A stretch of DNA of 64,000 nucleotides from Symbiodinium natans. Its lineage: Eukaryota > Sar > Dinophyceae > Suessiales > Symbiodiniaceae. The translations under genes were made by a program, and so were the position numbers. The stretch's first letter is position 1; each line of letters begins with the position of its first letter. The DNA is taken from positions 139,501 to 203,500 of the forward strand of contig CAJNDS010002100.1 of assembly GCA_905221605.1 (NCBI GenBank), read 5' to 3'. Under the pieces are notes generated by a model, which was not told the DNA's origin, did not search any database, and saw only the letters and a list, made by a program, of their open reading frames with translations. Below, piece by piece: positions 1 to 11,457 of this stretch.

Positions 1-30
1 GGGGGGTGGGTGTCTCTGTTACGATGGCTT

Positions 31-286
31 AGCCCTAAACCCTAAACCCTAATCCCTAAACCCTAAACCCTAAAGTTCCTTGACAAGAGCTCAGTCAAGT
101 CGGAGTCCGAACAAGTCTGCGCGTCGAGTAATGCCCTGGTTGCCCGCACCATGGGGCCATTGAGATGAAAGAGGCTGAACTCTCAGGCCTAAAGCCGATT
201 TGGGGGAATAAGGTTTGGGGTTTAGGGTCTGGGGCTTAGGGTTTAGGGTTTAAGGTTTAGGGTTTAGGGTTTAGGGTTTAGGGCTG
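31..286. repeat. Telomere-like arrays bracketing a short exon-like segment
   Basis: A CCCTAAA array (31-74) and a TTTAGGG array (235-286) point outward from a 160-bp unique segment, the same order as at the two ends of a linear chromosome. The array units are perfect or differ by one base. This is the first of many such brackets in the window. Confidence 0.85.
85..135 (-). CDS. Candidate internal exon, unrecognised protein
   Basis: On the minus strand an acceptor (GGGCAACCAG) is followed by 51 nt open in one frame (contains DAQTCSDSDLTEL) and a possible GT donor (GTCAAGGAAC) leading into TTTAGGG-type sequence. The product is not recognised. The donor is a weak match, so this is one of the less certain exons. 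Confidence 0.3.
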
Positions 287-2172
287 TTTGCAGAGTTTGC
301 AGGGCTCGACAAGCCAGGTGTACCGGCTGGGAGCTGCTCATTGCACTGGTCAGCTGTCGCTTGGCCGCTTCCTGGCTACTATAGGGCCTAAATGATTAGA
401 ACAGGGTTTTGGGGGTTATCACAGTATATTTATACATATTTATAAAGCGACCGTAAGGGAATACTATGAGTAATTATTCCGACCCCTGTAAGAGGATGCA
501 TAGCTATTACAGGGCGCGCGGCTTTTAGAGTTTGGGGTTTGTTTATTCTCAACATGCACCTTCATTTTGAGAGAAGCTGACACCCCTTCCCACATGCCCA
601 TGCCAGCAGCAATCGCAACGAGGACCGACGGTCACCACTCCTGCTCTCGCCGCAGGCGGACAGAAGCGGTGGAGGTCGCTGACCTTGGGTACAAGTCGCT
701 CCTCTGTGGCGGGAGAGGGTAGAGTCTAGAGAACTGCACACAAACAGATGAGGGCACGGCTTTCCACCTGCAGGTGACTGCTGGGCAATCGCCTGGCCGC
801 CAGCTGTAATTCATCAGACAGAAGCTCTCGCACCAGGAGGGGGTAGGGTTTTAGGGGCTCAGGGATGTGTCGAGAGTTTTGTTTAAACCCGCTTCTGCTC
901 ATGAAGCGTTAGGGTTTCGGAGCTTAGGATGATGCCTACAGTGCAATGTGAGTACTTCTCTAAATCGGGTCTCTTGTTGGGGATCCCGTTTAAAGGGTGC
1001 CGCCTTTAGTGGGCACCCAGAAAGGTGCCCGAATTTAGGAAACTACCCATGCAGTGTTGCCGGGCAGAATCCTGCCTGCACTGGAGAGGCTGACGCATCA
1101 GGCCATGCAGGCTCCTTAGACAGTCACGGGATACCCAAGCAGGTAAATGCTTCAACCCCGGGTCGTTTGATCAGTTCTTTAAGTTCTCTAAGTCATGGGT
1201 TTTTTTTGGACTCCCGGTTACAACACAGAGCTTCATGTTTAGGGTTTAGGGTTGAGGAAACTGCCCATGTCACAAGATGCCAAGGTTCCGTGTCGCCCAC
1301 GGCTTTGGGCCAGGCGTCGAAGCGTGGGGAAGCTGCTGCAGGCGATTTGCCCGAGAGGCTGTTCCTTAGGTCAATTGCTATTGCTTTCATCCTATATCGT
1401 CCTGCACAAACCTCTGCGCCCTGGGAAAAGTTGAAAGGACAAACCGTCCACGTCCAAGGGGCCGTTTGCCGACTCCGGGCGACGAGGCCTGCATTCGCTT
1501 GCTTGGGAGCAACTTGCCCCGAAAACACGCAAACTCCCCCAGAAATGACTTCTGAACCATCTTTCGGGCTCGAATTCTTAGGCATGTCAATCAGGCTACC
1601 GCCGAGGTTCTGAGCCACGCCCTGACAACTTGCTGATGGTTGAAACGATCCCTCCTTTGTGGCACCTTTTTTCACGGTGCCCTCCCTTCATCCTCATAAT
1701 TCTGCAGCCCTGTCAACGCTTTCGCTTCCACTGGGCGCCTGCGCTGCCGGCCACGAGTCCGTTCCTGTCTGGGTTGCCTTCGGTTGCAGCTTCTGTCTAC
1801 AGGTCCGCAGGAAGCATGCATTGACAGCGCTGCCATCACTGCAGTCGGGCTCTGCTCATCACTGCAGTCGGGCTGCGTTGACTCCGAAGGGATCGCCCTT
1901 GGAATCACACGAGAAGGGCAGGAGCGCACAGAAAGGGTACCTCTATATTCGAAACCCCCAAAAGGCCCCCATGAACTGAGCTTCCAGGCCCGGCAAACCT
2001 ACCGGAACACACTGACGTAGTTGTTTTATGAGGCAGCCATAGCCCCTAATAGAGGAAACTAGAACTGACCCAAAAAGGAAGTACATAACTGTAACAGACC
2101 GGAAAAAGACCGGAAAAAATGAATTACATAGCTCTCACGGGCCTACCAAGCAATACATGACAGTCTTCAGAT
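287..2172. other. Mostly non-coding mosaic, no recognised gene
   Basis: Nothing recognisable is coded here. A 221-codon open frame at 948-1613 (plus) has no familiar motif, overlaps telomere-like heptamers and looks incidental. At 376-475 there is an A+T-rich block (GCCTAAATGATTAGAACAG ... GTAAGGGAATACT) that recurs in diverged form at 7373-7472, so it is a dispersed element. Isolated TTTAGGG units occur at about 840, 910 and 1238. Confidence 0.5.
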
Positions 2173-2269
2173 ACCTAAACCCTAAACCCTAAACCCTGAA
2201 CCCTAAACCCTGAACCCTAGGCCCTAAACCCTAAACCCTAAACCCTAAACCCTAAACCCTAAACCCTAG
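2173..2269. repeat. CCCTAAA array
   Basis: About 13 units of CCCTAAA with a few CCCTGAA and CCCTAGG variants. The last unit, CCCTAG, also supplies the AG that would serve as acceptor of the exon that follows directly. Confidence 0.9.
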
Positions 2270-2332
2270 GTGGGTACTGAGGCTCCAGCCATCCATGACC
2301 GGAGCGACTGCCAGGGATCAGCTGCCTCGGAG
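2270..2332 (+). CDS. Candidate internal exon, unrecognised protein
   Basis: This 63-nt segment sits between ACCCTAG and GAG/GTGATTCAG. It is open as 21 whole codons (contains TEAPAIHDRSDCQG) and has a good GT donor. The intron to its left would end in a CCCTAAA array and the intron to its right begins GTGATTCAG then TTTAGGG. The protein family is not recognised. Confidence 0.45.
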
Positions 2333-2340
2333 GTGATTCA

Positions 2341-2500
2341 GTTTAGGGTTTAGGGTTTAGGGTTTAGGGTTTAGGGTTTAGGGTTTAGGGTTTAGGGTTT
2401 AGGGTTTAGGGTTTCGGGTTTAGGGTTTCGGGTTTAGGGTTTAGGGTTTAGGGTCTTGGGTTTAGGGTTTAGGGTTTAGGGTCTTGGGTTTAGGGTCTCG
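2341..2500. repeat. TTTAGGG array
   Basis: Around 20 heptamers, first perfect then with TTTCGGG and TCTTGGG variants, grading into unrelated sequence by about 2560. Confidence 0.9.
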
Positions 2501-2597
2501 GGGGGCAGGATTCAGGATTAGGGTTCAGGTTTAGAGTTCGGGTTTAGGGCTCAGGGCTTACACGGTTCAGGACAGCGGAAAGTCGGGCTTGGTTCCC

Positions 2598-3138
2598 CAA
2601 ACCTAAACCCCTGAACCCTAAACCCTCAACCTCAAACCCTAAACCGGGATTGGGGCCCCGAACCATATCAGCACTAAGCCCCCATCTAACCCTACAAACG
2701 CCCTGAACCCCTAAACTCCATAAACCCCTAAGACACCAAAACCCAAAACACCCGAAACCCTAAGCCCTAAGCCCCAACACCCTAAACCCCCTAAAGCCTC
2801 TAACACCCTGAACCCCGAACGCCCTAACCCACTAAACCCCTAAAACCCCCAAAGCCCCCGAAACCCCTGAAACCTCGAAACCCCAAAGTCCCCAAAACAC
2901 TGCAACCCTAAAATCCCAAAACCCTAAAAGCCCTAAAACCCCGAAAACCTGGAACCCTGAAGCCCTCGGACATGTGTGCACCCTAAACCCTAAGCCCCCC
3001 GAGAACCCCGAAAACCCGAAGACCCTAAACCCTAAACCCTAAACCCCAAACCCTAGATCCTAACCCTAAACCCCAACCCTAAACCCTAAACTCAAAACCC
3101 TAAACCCTAAACCCTAAATCCTAAACCTACACCCTGAA
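2598..3138. repeat. Long degenerate CCCTAAA tract
   Basis: More than 500 bp made almost entirely of drifted C-rich heptamers (CCCTAAA, CCCCTAAA, CCCGAAA, CCCTGAA, CCCCAAA), with cleaner units near 3030-3120. It looks like an old array decayed by substitution and slippage. No coding. Confidence 0.85.
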
Positions 3139-3157
3139 GCTTCGGAGATGTGTGCAG

Positions 3158-3236
3158 TCTTGGCTTGGCGCCTGCCCAGAAGCTCCCCCAGCCGGGGATG
3201 CCGAGGGTGGACCCTGGCGCCCGCAAAGCTCCCAGG
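3158..3236 (+). CDS. Candidate internal exon, unrecognised protein
   Basis: An acceptor (GATGTGTGCAG) precedes 79 nt open in one frame (contains SWLGACPEAPPAGDAEGG), ending CCCAGG/GTTTAGGG, so the donor GT is the first base pair of the telomere-like array. A CCCTAAA tract lies to the left. Function unknown. Confidence 0.4.
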
Positions 3237-3600
3237 GTTTAGGGTTTCGGGTTTAGGGTTTAGGGTTCAGGTTTTGGGGTTTAGGGTTTAGGGTTTAGGG
3301 TTTAGGGTTTAGGGTTTAGGGTTTAGGGTTTGGGTTTAGGGCGTGTAGGGTGTGTAGGGTGAGTGGGGTGTGTGGTGTGTGTGTGGGGTGTGTAGGTGTC
3401 TAGGGTGTCTAGGGTGTAGGGTGTCTAGGGTTTAAGGTGTGCAAGGTTCAGGGTGTGTAGGGTTGCTTTGACCCTGTGGAATCCGCTGGTCCCAGGGTCT
3501 CAAGAGCAGGCTTGTGCCCTGTTGGTTTAGGGTTTAGGGTTTAGGTTTTAAGGTTTAGGGTTTAGGGTTGAGGGTTTAGGGTTCAGAGTTTAGGGTGACT
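3237..3600. repeat. TTTAGGG array and GTGTAGGG variant array
   Basis: Clean TTTAGGG units to about 3340 change into a GTGTAGGG/TCTAGGG octamer-like variant (3340-3460), then clean TTTAGGG returns at 3524-3596. The same GTGTAGGG variant recurs at 35072-35120. Confidence 0.85.
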
Positions 3601-4239
3601 CAGCCTGTGCCTGCGAAGTCATGGGTACGGAGGGGCCGGCCGCCGGAGACTGTGCTGCCTCCCCGGCAAATTTCAGATGCCAAGGCTCCAAAAAAGTCCC
3701 CAAAATGTCGGTCACCCCCAGAAGTAGCCTAAACCCTGAGGGCCCGACGATGCAGATCAACTCACAGACTTGCCAAATGAACCAAAAAAGGAGGATGCAC
3801 AAAGTAGATCAACCCACCAGTTCCCAAAACCAACACAACCCCCCAAAGAATGAGAGAAACATGGTCCCATAATATTTAGATCAGCTCTCCAGATGCAACC
3901 TCTAAACCCCCAAACTTGAGAACGGACCTGGGATGTTGAAGATCCAGCTGCCGGGGATGCAGGTGCCTCGTAGAGGGAACACTTGCCCAGAGAGCCCAAG
4001 CTTCACAAGGAAGGAAAGCGCCTGAGTCCATAGTAATGATCCTTGAAGTGGTTTCAGCGGTTTACGGTTTAGCCTTCGGGTTGAGGGGTACGTCCTAATT
4101 GAGACTTTATATGGGGCTCTCCGGGCTAGAACGGGGCCGGGCCACACAAAAGATGGGGGGAAGGGGGGGGGCACGCCGATGCGATCGATGCTCAAGCTTG
4201 CGACGGAGCCCCCGCACCAATTAACCTTAAACCCGAAAG
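3601..4239. other. No recognised gene
   Basis: Open frames of 70-97 codons overlap on both strands without familiar motifs. There are no array repeats and no clear splice structure. I see nothing I can support. Confidence 0.4.
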
Positions 4240-5350
4240 CCCGAGAAACACTGCCAGGCCCACCCTAAACCCTAAACCCCAAACCCTAAACCCTAAACCC
4301 CCTGTCGCCTTTGCTGGAAGACTTGATCCAAAGGAGCCGCCAGGAGATGGCAAGGCCTCGAACTCGGAACACGAGGGAAACGTCCAGAAGACCGCCAGCA
4401 TCATGGATTTGGGGTTTCGGGTTTCGGGTAGAGGGTTTAGGGTTTCATTATGGTTGAGGCTTCAGGGTTGAGGGTTTAGGGCCAGGCTTCGGGTTTAGGG
4501 TTTCGGGTTTAGGGTTTAAGAATTAAGGTTTTAACAGACGTGACGCCATTCACGTGATGTTGTCTGCCGCTTGCTAGAGCATCAACACAAAGCAATCAGT
4601 TCAAGCACTCATGATTTCTGTGAGGCCTGAACCGAGTTTGGAAACTCGCACGCGGGAACCGGTTGGACTCCGAAGCAACCTTGACCCCATACCCCCTAAA
4701 CCCTAAAGCGTTGTCGCATGGGTGAATGAACACGTGAACGATGTGCCAGAGAGCAGTCTTCCTGGCACTCTTCGAAAGCGGGGGTACCCCCAATAAACCC
4801 AAAGAAAACTTAGATCCTTAGTCTGAGTTGTGCTTTAAACCCTTTGAAAATATCTTATGAATAGGTTCCCTTATAAGGAAAGAAGGGAAATTAAAAATTA
4901 TCCAACAGCACAACCCAGTAGTATAGGGACTCCCAAACAGGCCGGCGGCCTCCTTATCTGTTACCCTTATACCTGAAAAAAGCCCCTAGATACCCTAATA
5001 AGAACCCCCTACAGAAAAGAAACCCTACTTAAAGAGACCACCAACCAATATAACAAAAGAGGGTACCCCCTACTTCGCCTAGGCGATTTTTGGGAAACCC
5101 CCTGCATCCCAGGGCTCGGAACTCCCCATTGTTTCACTGAAGAAGTATACGCCAGTACTAACCCCTTATAAGCCCCGGAAGACATGACGACCCAAGATAC
5201 CCATTCTGACTAAAAGGGTAAACCCCTGAACCAAACCCTAAACCCTAAACCCTAAACCTGTGTTAGCACAACGGGCACGGCCTGTGACCTTGAGGAATCT
5301 TGAGGTCCAACCGCTGGAGAAAGGGTAGCCTGGACAACGGTACCCGGAGA
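4240..5350. repeat. Copy A of a ~1-kb tandem duplication
   Basis: This block is repeated, diverged, at 5385-6292. Shared landmarks in the same order are: the CCCTAAA run and GACTTGATCCAAA (4317/5471), the TCATGGATTTGGGGTTT junction (4401/5540), the GCACTCATG/GCCCTCATG stretch (4600/5772), CTTAGATCCTTAGTCTGAG (4809/5872) and GAATCTTGAGGTCCAAC (5292/6229). Copy A keeps an open frame across 4309-4410 that carries a stop in copy B. Confidence 0.8.
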
Positions 5351-5384
5351 GCCCTCTGGGATTTTGGGTTTTGGGTTTAGGGTT

Positions 5385-6292
5385 TAAGACGGAGAAACGC
5401 TGCCAGTCCCACCCTAAACCCTAAACCCCAAACCCTAAACCCTAAACCCCCTGTCGCCTTTGATGGAAGACTTGATCCAAAAGCGCCGCCAGGAGATGGC
5501 AAGGCCTCGAACCGGGAACACGACTAGAACACCGCCAGTGTCATGGATTTGGGGTTTAGGGTTTAGGGTTTAGGGTTTCGGGTTTCGGGTTTAGGGTTTA
5601 GGGTTCAGGGTTCAGGGTTCAGGGGTTTTGGGTTTAGGACTAGGCTTAGGGTTTAGGGTTTCGGGTTTAGGGTTTAGGAATTAAGGCTTTTACAGACGTG
5701 GCACCATTCACGTGGCTGAACATATGTTGTTTGCTGCTTGTTAGAGCGTCAGCACACAAAGGCATGAGTTCAAGCCCTCATGGAGGTCTGTGATGCCTGA
5801 ACCTGCGTGCGAAAAGCTAACTTCATGGCACTGTTCGAAAGAGGGAGTACACCCAATACACCCCAAGAAAACTTAGATCCTTGGTCTGAGTTGTGCTTTA
5901 AACCCTTGGAAAATTATCTATGAATAGGCTCCCTCATAAGGAAAGAAGGAAAACTTAAAAAGATATCCCAAAGCACAACCCAGTTAGTATAGTATAGGGA
6001 CTCCCAAGAGGCACCCCCCCTATTGTGCCTGGGCTATTTTGGGAAACTGCCTGCATCTGAGCTCGAAACTCCCCATGGTTGAATGAAATACAGGCCAATA
6101 CTATCCCCTACAACCCCAGAAGACATGACGACCTAAGATGACTAAACCCTAAACCCTAAACCCTAAACCCTAAACTCTGAACCCATGTTAGCAAGCCTGA
6201 CAACGGGCACCCTGCCTGCGACCTTGCGGAATCTTGAGGTCCAACTGCTGGAGAAAGGGAAGCCTGGGAAAACGGTACCCAGAGAGCCCTGG
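5385..6292. repeat. Copy B of the ~1-kb tandem duplication
   Basis: Diverged and slightly shorter second copy of 4240-5350. It holds TTTAGGG arrays at 5551-5680 and a CCCTAAA array at 6139-6178. Segment 5738-5790 (GTTAGAGCGTCAG ... GAGTTCAAGCCCTC) resembles the 3' half of a tRNA with a B-box-like GTTCAAGCC, but no full cloverleaf can be drawn. Confidence 0.8.
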
Positions 6293-7544
6293 GGTTGAGT
6301 GTTTAGGGTTTAGGGCTTTAGGGCTTTGGGGCTTAGGGTTTAGGGTTTAAGGTTCAGGCTTCCCTTGAAGAGCAAACCTTCAAGCTTATGGGCTCGATCT
6401 GACCTTAGCCCTAATCCAAAGGGGTCACCAGATGGGGATGTCCAAAATTAGGGGTACCCTTTCTGGGGTCCCGTTTTGGATGGTTCTTTTGGGGATAGAT
6501 GGGGTACCCCTATTTTGGGAAATACACAGATCAGGCAAGACAGACCTGCATGATTGGGGGAAGATGATGACGAAAATTCCATGCACCGGCTCCGAGCGGT
6601 GCCGCAACGCTGGCGTAGACCTACCATACGGGTAGCATCTAATGAAGCTGCACCTGCTGCACACAATTTGATGCTCGTTCCAAGAGTTCAGGGCTTGAAG
6701 TTTCGGGTTCGCATGTTCCCCGTGCAGTAGCTCGGGGCACCAAACAAGTGCAAAGCTTTAGTTCAACCTGCCCAGAGGAACGACTGAGAAGTCGTACCTG
6801 CGACTTGGACGCATCCACTGGTCCGGATGCTGGCGACGGCAACACCTTGCATTCACCGTCGCAGGATTCCGCTGCAAGACAAAGCGAAAAGATGAGGGAT
6901 TTCGGGTCCGGGGTTCAAGTCCTCTCGGGTTGACTGAGACCCGAAACGAAAACCATTCAGAATCAATCTACTGAGATGAAAACCCAAACTGGGCATCCTT
7001 CAAACTCAGGGATACAAGTTTCCAGGCACAAATGCCTTGTTGCTCTTCTGATGAGATGATTATGCTCACTGTTCACAGAAGGTGTGAATCACACAGCTAC
7101 AGCTTCGAAGTACATGTGTGGAGGCTGCGACACCACGCAGCACAAGAGGTAGATTTCAGCTCTGGTCCACTTATACGAAATCCCAGCAGCCATAGCGCTG
7201 AAATAAGTTCGCCACGGAATACAATACTCAGTCTGCTGGCCTGTGAACTGACAGAACCAAATGGAGCAGCGCTGGGCGACTGTGCTGCCTGGACAGCTTA
7301 CGGCTGGTTGTCGGGAACGAGGGAATGAGGCACCCTGGATCCCCCTAAAGGCCAGCTGCCAGCCTTTGAAAGTAATATAGCCTGAATAATTAGAATAGGT
7401 TTAGGGGGGTTATATAATATTTTTCAAGGGGACCATAAGGGAATACTCTTAGTGATTTTTCCGACCCTAAATTACCGCCATCTACAATCCCCACCCCAAG
7501 CATCTGCCACAAAAGGTCATATGACAGGACTCTGCTCTGCTGGT
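6293..7544. other. No recognised gene; one inverted-repeat-type element
   Basis: A TTTAGGG array lies at 6299-6352. At 6440-6525 a G/T-rich block (GGGGTACCC ... GGGGTACCCC) resembles the element family seen inside an intron at 32883-33000. The segment near 6790-6880 shares CTGCGACTTGGA and GCTGGCGACGG with the tandem modules at 7.5-8.3 kb. The A+T-rich element at 7373-7472 matches 376-475. Open frames here have no familiar motif. Confidence 0.45.
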
Positions 7545-8335
7545 CGCACAGAAGCTTGACCGACCTGCGACCTTGACGCATCTGCTGGTCCGGCTGCCGG
7601 CGACGGTGGCACCTCACATGCACCGCCAAAACACATCTTTCCCGCCTAGTAGACTCCGGACACGAGGCTCCGCGCCTGGGACTTTATTGATCCAAATGGG
7701 CTTGAACTCGGAGATGGCGCTGCCTTCAAAAAGGCAATGATGAAGATGCTCGCAAGATCTCGCAAGCATAGGAGGCTCGCAAGCATAGGAAGCTCGCAAG
7801 CATAGGAACGCATACACTCTTGCGCTCCGCTTCTGCTTGTGACGGGACTCTGCTCTAATCAGCTTGACTGCACCGCAAACCTGCGACTTGGAAGTTGGTC
7901 CTGCTGCCGGCGACGGTGGCACCTCACATCCACCACCACACACAATGCAAAACGAATCGTTCCTGCGCGGCAACCAATGACAAAACCTGCAGACACGACT
8001 TCGAGGCTCCGCGCCTGGGACTTTATTGACCCAAATGGGCTTGAACTCGGGGATGGCGCTGCCTTCAAAAAGGCAAAATGATGAAGATGCTCGCAAGCAG
8101 AAGACATAGGAATGCATGGCGTGCACTGCTGCGCTCTGCTTCTGCTGCTTGTGTACATCTCGGTTTCCATCAACAGCAGCTCGGAGCATCACAAGCATGA
8201 TTCTGGCTGCCATCGGCACTGCAAACCCGAACTCTGCTCTAGCAAACAAGCTTGACCGTCTCGCAAGCCTGCGACTTGGAGGTTGGTTGCGCTGCCGGCG
8301 ACGGCGGCACCTCATATCCACCGTCACCGCAAGCT
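7545..8335. repeat. Tandem modules of ~0.3-0.39 kb
   Basis: Three modules start near 7552, 7860 and 8249 with the shared string GCTGCCGGCGACGG plus GGCACCTCA. The first two modules also share a 3' part, CTCCGCGCCTGGGACTTTAT (7669 and 8010), coding LRAWDFIDPNGLELGDGAAF on the plus strand. A fourth, partial relative is at about 6795. Whether these are duplicated exons or a non-coding satellite is unclear; plus-strand coding of the second part is consistent with repeated exons. Confidence 0.6.
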
Positions 8336-9291
8336 TTCTCTGCGACACAACCCTGTGCGCCACGGCAAAAAACTCTATAAGTATAGGGAAGCAAGCAAGT
8401 AGGCAAGAAGCCGCTGCCTGGACCGAACCACTGCATGCCTGTGAGGCCGGGAAATTGATGAACCCGAGATATCTCGGGACATTGTCCCAAGCTCTTCTAC
8501 TCAGAGCTGACACAAAAAAGAGTCTGGAGGAAAATCCTAAACCCTAAACCCTACACCCCCACAAACACAAAACATCTCCTGTGGCACACAAGTACAGCAA
8601 CTCTAGGATCGGGCTTAAGGTTTTCGGGTTTCGGGATGAAGCATACAACCCATCGCCCCGGTGACTCCAAGGTCCAAGTTTGCGTTACGCTGCTACACTG
8701 TTGAAGGTACTCTGCCCGCCTTGCGTTCAACCTTGTGCCATCTGGCCTTCTCTGACTGCGGTCAAGCAGCACTAGGCCCAGCTGACGCAGAGCTGGCGCT
8801 CTCCTACAACAGGGCGGCGCTGTCGTGAGGAGGACGCCACTCCACACGCAAAGCCTGTGACTATGCATCTTGTTACAACTGTTCCACGCTGTTCCCATGA
8901 AGTCAGGAAGCCTTGCGTCTAGGAGACGGCTGCACCTTAGCTTACCCCCAGAGCATGGAGAACTCTGGGGCTTCAGCAGGGTTCAGGGCTTCGACCGAGG
9001 TGTGTCGTGTCCATCGCAAAAGCCAGGCCCGACACGCTGGCCGCTGCGGAGTCGGTCGGCGTGGCCTGCTCAGTCGGGCAGTTAAATTGCGAAGCCGCAG
9101 CTCTGAAGTCTTTTTGGAGTTAGGGCTTAAGGCTTAGGGCGCACTAGGGTTTTTTAGGGCTTAGGGCTTAAAGGACTTCCGCGGCGGCCTCCGACTTGAT
9201 CGAGGCAAGGCGACCCACTTGCGGCGAAAGAGCCTGGGAGCACAAACAGAATCAGCGCAAGATCAACCCAACGAGCCACGTAAACAAACCA
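8336..9291. other. No recognised gene
   Basis: Contains a short CCCTAAA pair at 8535-8550 and telomere-like G-rich units at 9120-9170. Open frames up to 115 codons exist on both strands but none has a recognisable motif. Confidence 0.4.
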
Positions 9292-10319
9292 TCACCACCA
9301 GCAGGCTGCATGAAACCTCTTCGTGCACTGCAGCGATTGCGTGAGTGCCATCACTCTGCCGGTGCGCGAAAACCCAGACGTCCACGGAGCGGCGAGCTCT
9401 CCTGACGCCAACTCGTCTGGCGCAAGGACCACGCCAGTCCAGCCCTGTAGTTGTGAGAATCTCGTGACATCAATGACTCCGAAAGGACAACCTACTTGTT
9501 CCACCATCTGTTGCGCCGTCGCCTCCGCTTCGGCAAAACTCGAGTAGAAGTTGGCACAGCACCAACACGCGAGGGCAACACATGCGAGGTCGGCAAGCAC
9601 TGCAATGCATCGCTGCAAACTGAGCTTTGGTGTCCGGGATCTCGCACGTCTGCAAAGGTGTCCGCCGACTGACCCGCACGGTCTGGCGTGCTGGCCCGCT
9701 GGAAATCTCGATGCCTCGGCTTAGCACGGGCCCTCCTCCCAGCGACCGGCGGGATCGGAGACGTGACAGTTGCACCATTCGCGCTGCGGCCAACCCGTGC
9801 AGCCATGGCCCGTAGCTTGTCCGCATCGAAGCGCTCGGGGTCATCCATTCTCCGCACTCTAGCTTCTAACCGCTTGGTCTCCTGTCGATTAGAAGGTGTT
9901 TTCCAAGCTGTAAGGGTTTGCTGGTGACGAGTACCTTCGTGATCGACAACTCGCTTCAAGATTGTGTGCTTCTTCTGCCGTGCCAATGAGAAGCCGGCCT
10001 GGGCGGCTATCGAGGAAACCAGTTTTTTGTAACGACCATCGGGGTCCGCTCCGCCCAAATAGTCACGATAGTCAAGAGGAACCCTCCGACAACGAGCAGC
10101 CAAACGCTTCGCAATATCTGTGACATGGCAATCGGCCAGTTCCTTGGCGAGCCCGCGGAAAAAAGACGTGTCACCAACAGGTCCTATGCCTTGGCCCATT
10201 TCCAAAAACAGCGCCAGTACATAGCAAGGCGAGCTGGCTTGGCGAAGTTGCCGCCAGACTCCAATCTCAAGGTGGTCCAGCGGTGACGAAGGAAGGCGCA
10301 AAGCTTCCATCCAGATCAA
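9292..10319 (-). pseudogene. Unrecognised protein remnant split over frames
   Basis: The first part (10319 down to about 9720) is a long open frame with protein-like composition (for example LAKELADCHVTDIAKRLAAR and PLDYRDYLGGADPDGRYKKL). The open frame after it becomes Arg-rich and meaningless. A second protein-like stretch appears in another frame at 9292-9618 (QQMVEQVGCPFGVIDVTRF). I infer one gene whose frame is broken near 9620-9740, or two exons with an unseen intron. There is no ATG at the 5' end of the open frame, so the true start is unknown. I do not recognise the family; no membrane segment or catalytic motif is evident. Confidence 0.4.
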
Positions 10320-11242
10320 TTTTGACTACCACGAGGGCAAGACGGCATTAGCAGCAGTTGAGCCTGCAGTAACGTCGTGATTCCAAACCCTAAGCCCTGT
10401 CAACCCCCATCAGGCCGATAACTTGGGATGTTCCCACTTATACTGACAGTCCTTACTAGGGATTTTTGTACCCTAGCCAACATCGATGTATGCTCGCGCG
10501 CAAATCTTTAGTGCAGCCGTAGCCAACATGTCGTCTATGTATCCTTGAGTCCTTGAGCACAACTCCATTCAGCAATACCAATAGGTTCATAGTTCACAGG
10601 GTCAAGGGCCAAGGAGCGTCGGGTATGTTCGAGTTGTGGGCTCCAACCCTAAACCTTACGCCCTAGATCCTACAGTCCTCATGAAGCCTAAACGATTTTG
10701 AATGTCATCCGCTTGAGCCATGCCGGCCAGGAGTTCTGCAATTCACACGGATCTGCAATTGGCTGCTACTAACGCCATGTCCAATTGCTGGTTACATGAA
10801 GCTGCTTCTCTCGTGCAGTTTTAGATGCCCAAATGGCTAGGGTTTGGAGGTTTCTGTATATGGTTCAGGGCCTTGTGCGCGTCCATAGCCATCAGTATCC
10901 TTCACGCCTTCAGAGTTCCCAGGTGAAATGCAATGAGGTTAGGACAATTTTGGGTTAGGTTCATGTTAGGGATTAGGGTTCAGGGTTTGGGGTTTAGGGT
11001 TTACGGAAGTCTCGAGTGGCTCCAGGCCCCATACAGACCGCAGACGCAGCATCTATTCAAAATCTATTAGCATCTATTCAAATCTATTCCTTGTCTTGTG
11101 GCACTTGTGGACTTGTGGGATTGTGGGGCTCCGGGCTTGGTGTTAGCTACGCGTCCTCAGCAGTCTTCACACATTCACAACTCACATGTTCACCAGGGCC
11201 GCGCTGAACACACAGCAGCACGGCCCAGCACGGCTACATAAC
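10320..11242. other. No recognised gene; one element of the GGGATGTTCC family
   Basis: At 10426-10480 lies a partial copy of an inverted-repeat element family (GGGATGTTCCCACTTATAC). Short TTTAGGG runs occur at 10970-11005. The remainder has no coding signal I can support. Confidence 0.45.
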
Positions 11243-11324
11243 GCCCTAAACCCTCAACCCGAAACCCTAAACCCCAAACCCCAAACCCTAAACCCTAAAC
11301 CCTAAACCCTAAACCCTAAACCCC
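11243..11324. repeat. CCCTAAA array plus poly-C
   Basis: About ten C-rich heptamers followed by a run of C at 11333-11345. It lies directly upstream of the candidate exon at 11360. Confidence 0.9.
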
Positions 11325-11359
11325 AACCACTCCCCCCCCCCCCCCAAAGAGCCCACCAG

Positions 11360-11457
11360 CCCCCCTGGCTGACAAGGCGCAGAAGGGGCCCGGTCGAGCG
11401 TGGAAGGCGGCTCGTCGCGAGGCGCAGGATCCTCGCACCAATCCAAACTACTTGGAG
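11360..11457 (+). CDS. Candidate penultimate exon, unrecognised basic protein
   Basis: Acceptor GCCCACCAG is followed by 98 nt open in one frame (ADKAQKGPGRAWKAARREAQ, then DPRTNPNYLE) and donor GAG/GTTTCATGGG. Joined across the next intron the frame runs into YLYKY and a TAG stop at 11572-11574, so this would be the C-terminus of a small basic protein. The left intron would end in CCCTAAA and poly-C; the right intron has a different inverted-repeat end. The family is not recognised. Confidence 0.55.

Noticed and set aside
1-290. True chromosome end at the start of the window
   Set aside because: The CCCTAAA run is short (about 40 bp) and preceded by non-telomeric sequence; it is like dozens of other internal arrays.
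948-1613. 221-codon plus-strand ORF
   Set aside because: It overlaps telomere-like words, has no recognisable motif and is matched by a 160-codon antisense frame; incidental opening in G+C-rich sequence is more likely.
5738-5790. tRNA-like 3' half (GTTAGAGCGTCAG ... GAGTTCAAGCCCTC)
   Set aside because: No acceptor stem, no anticodon arm and the copy at 4570-4620 is diverged; at most a tRNA-derived repeat.
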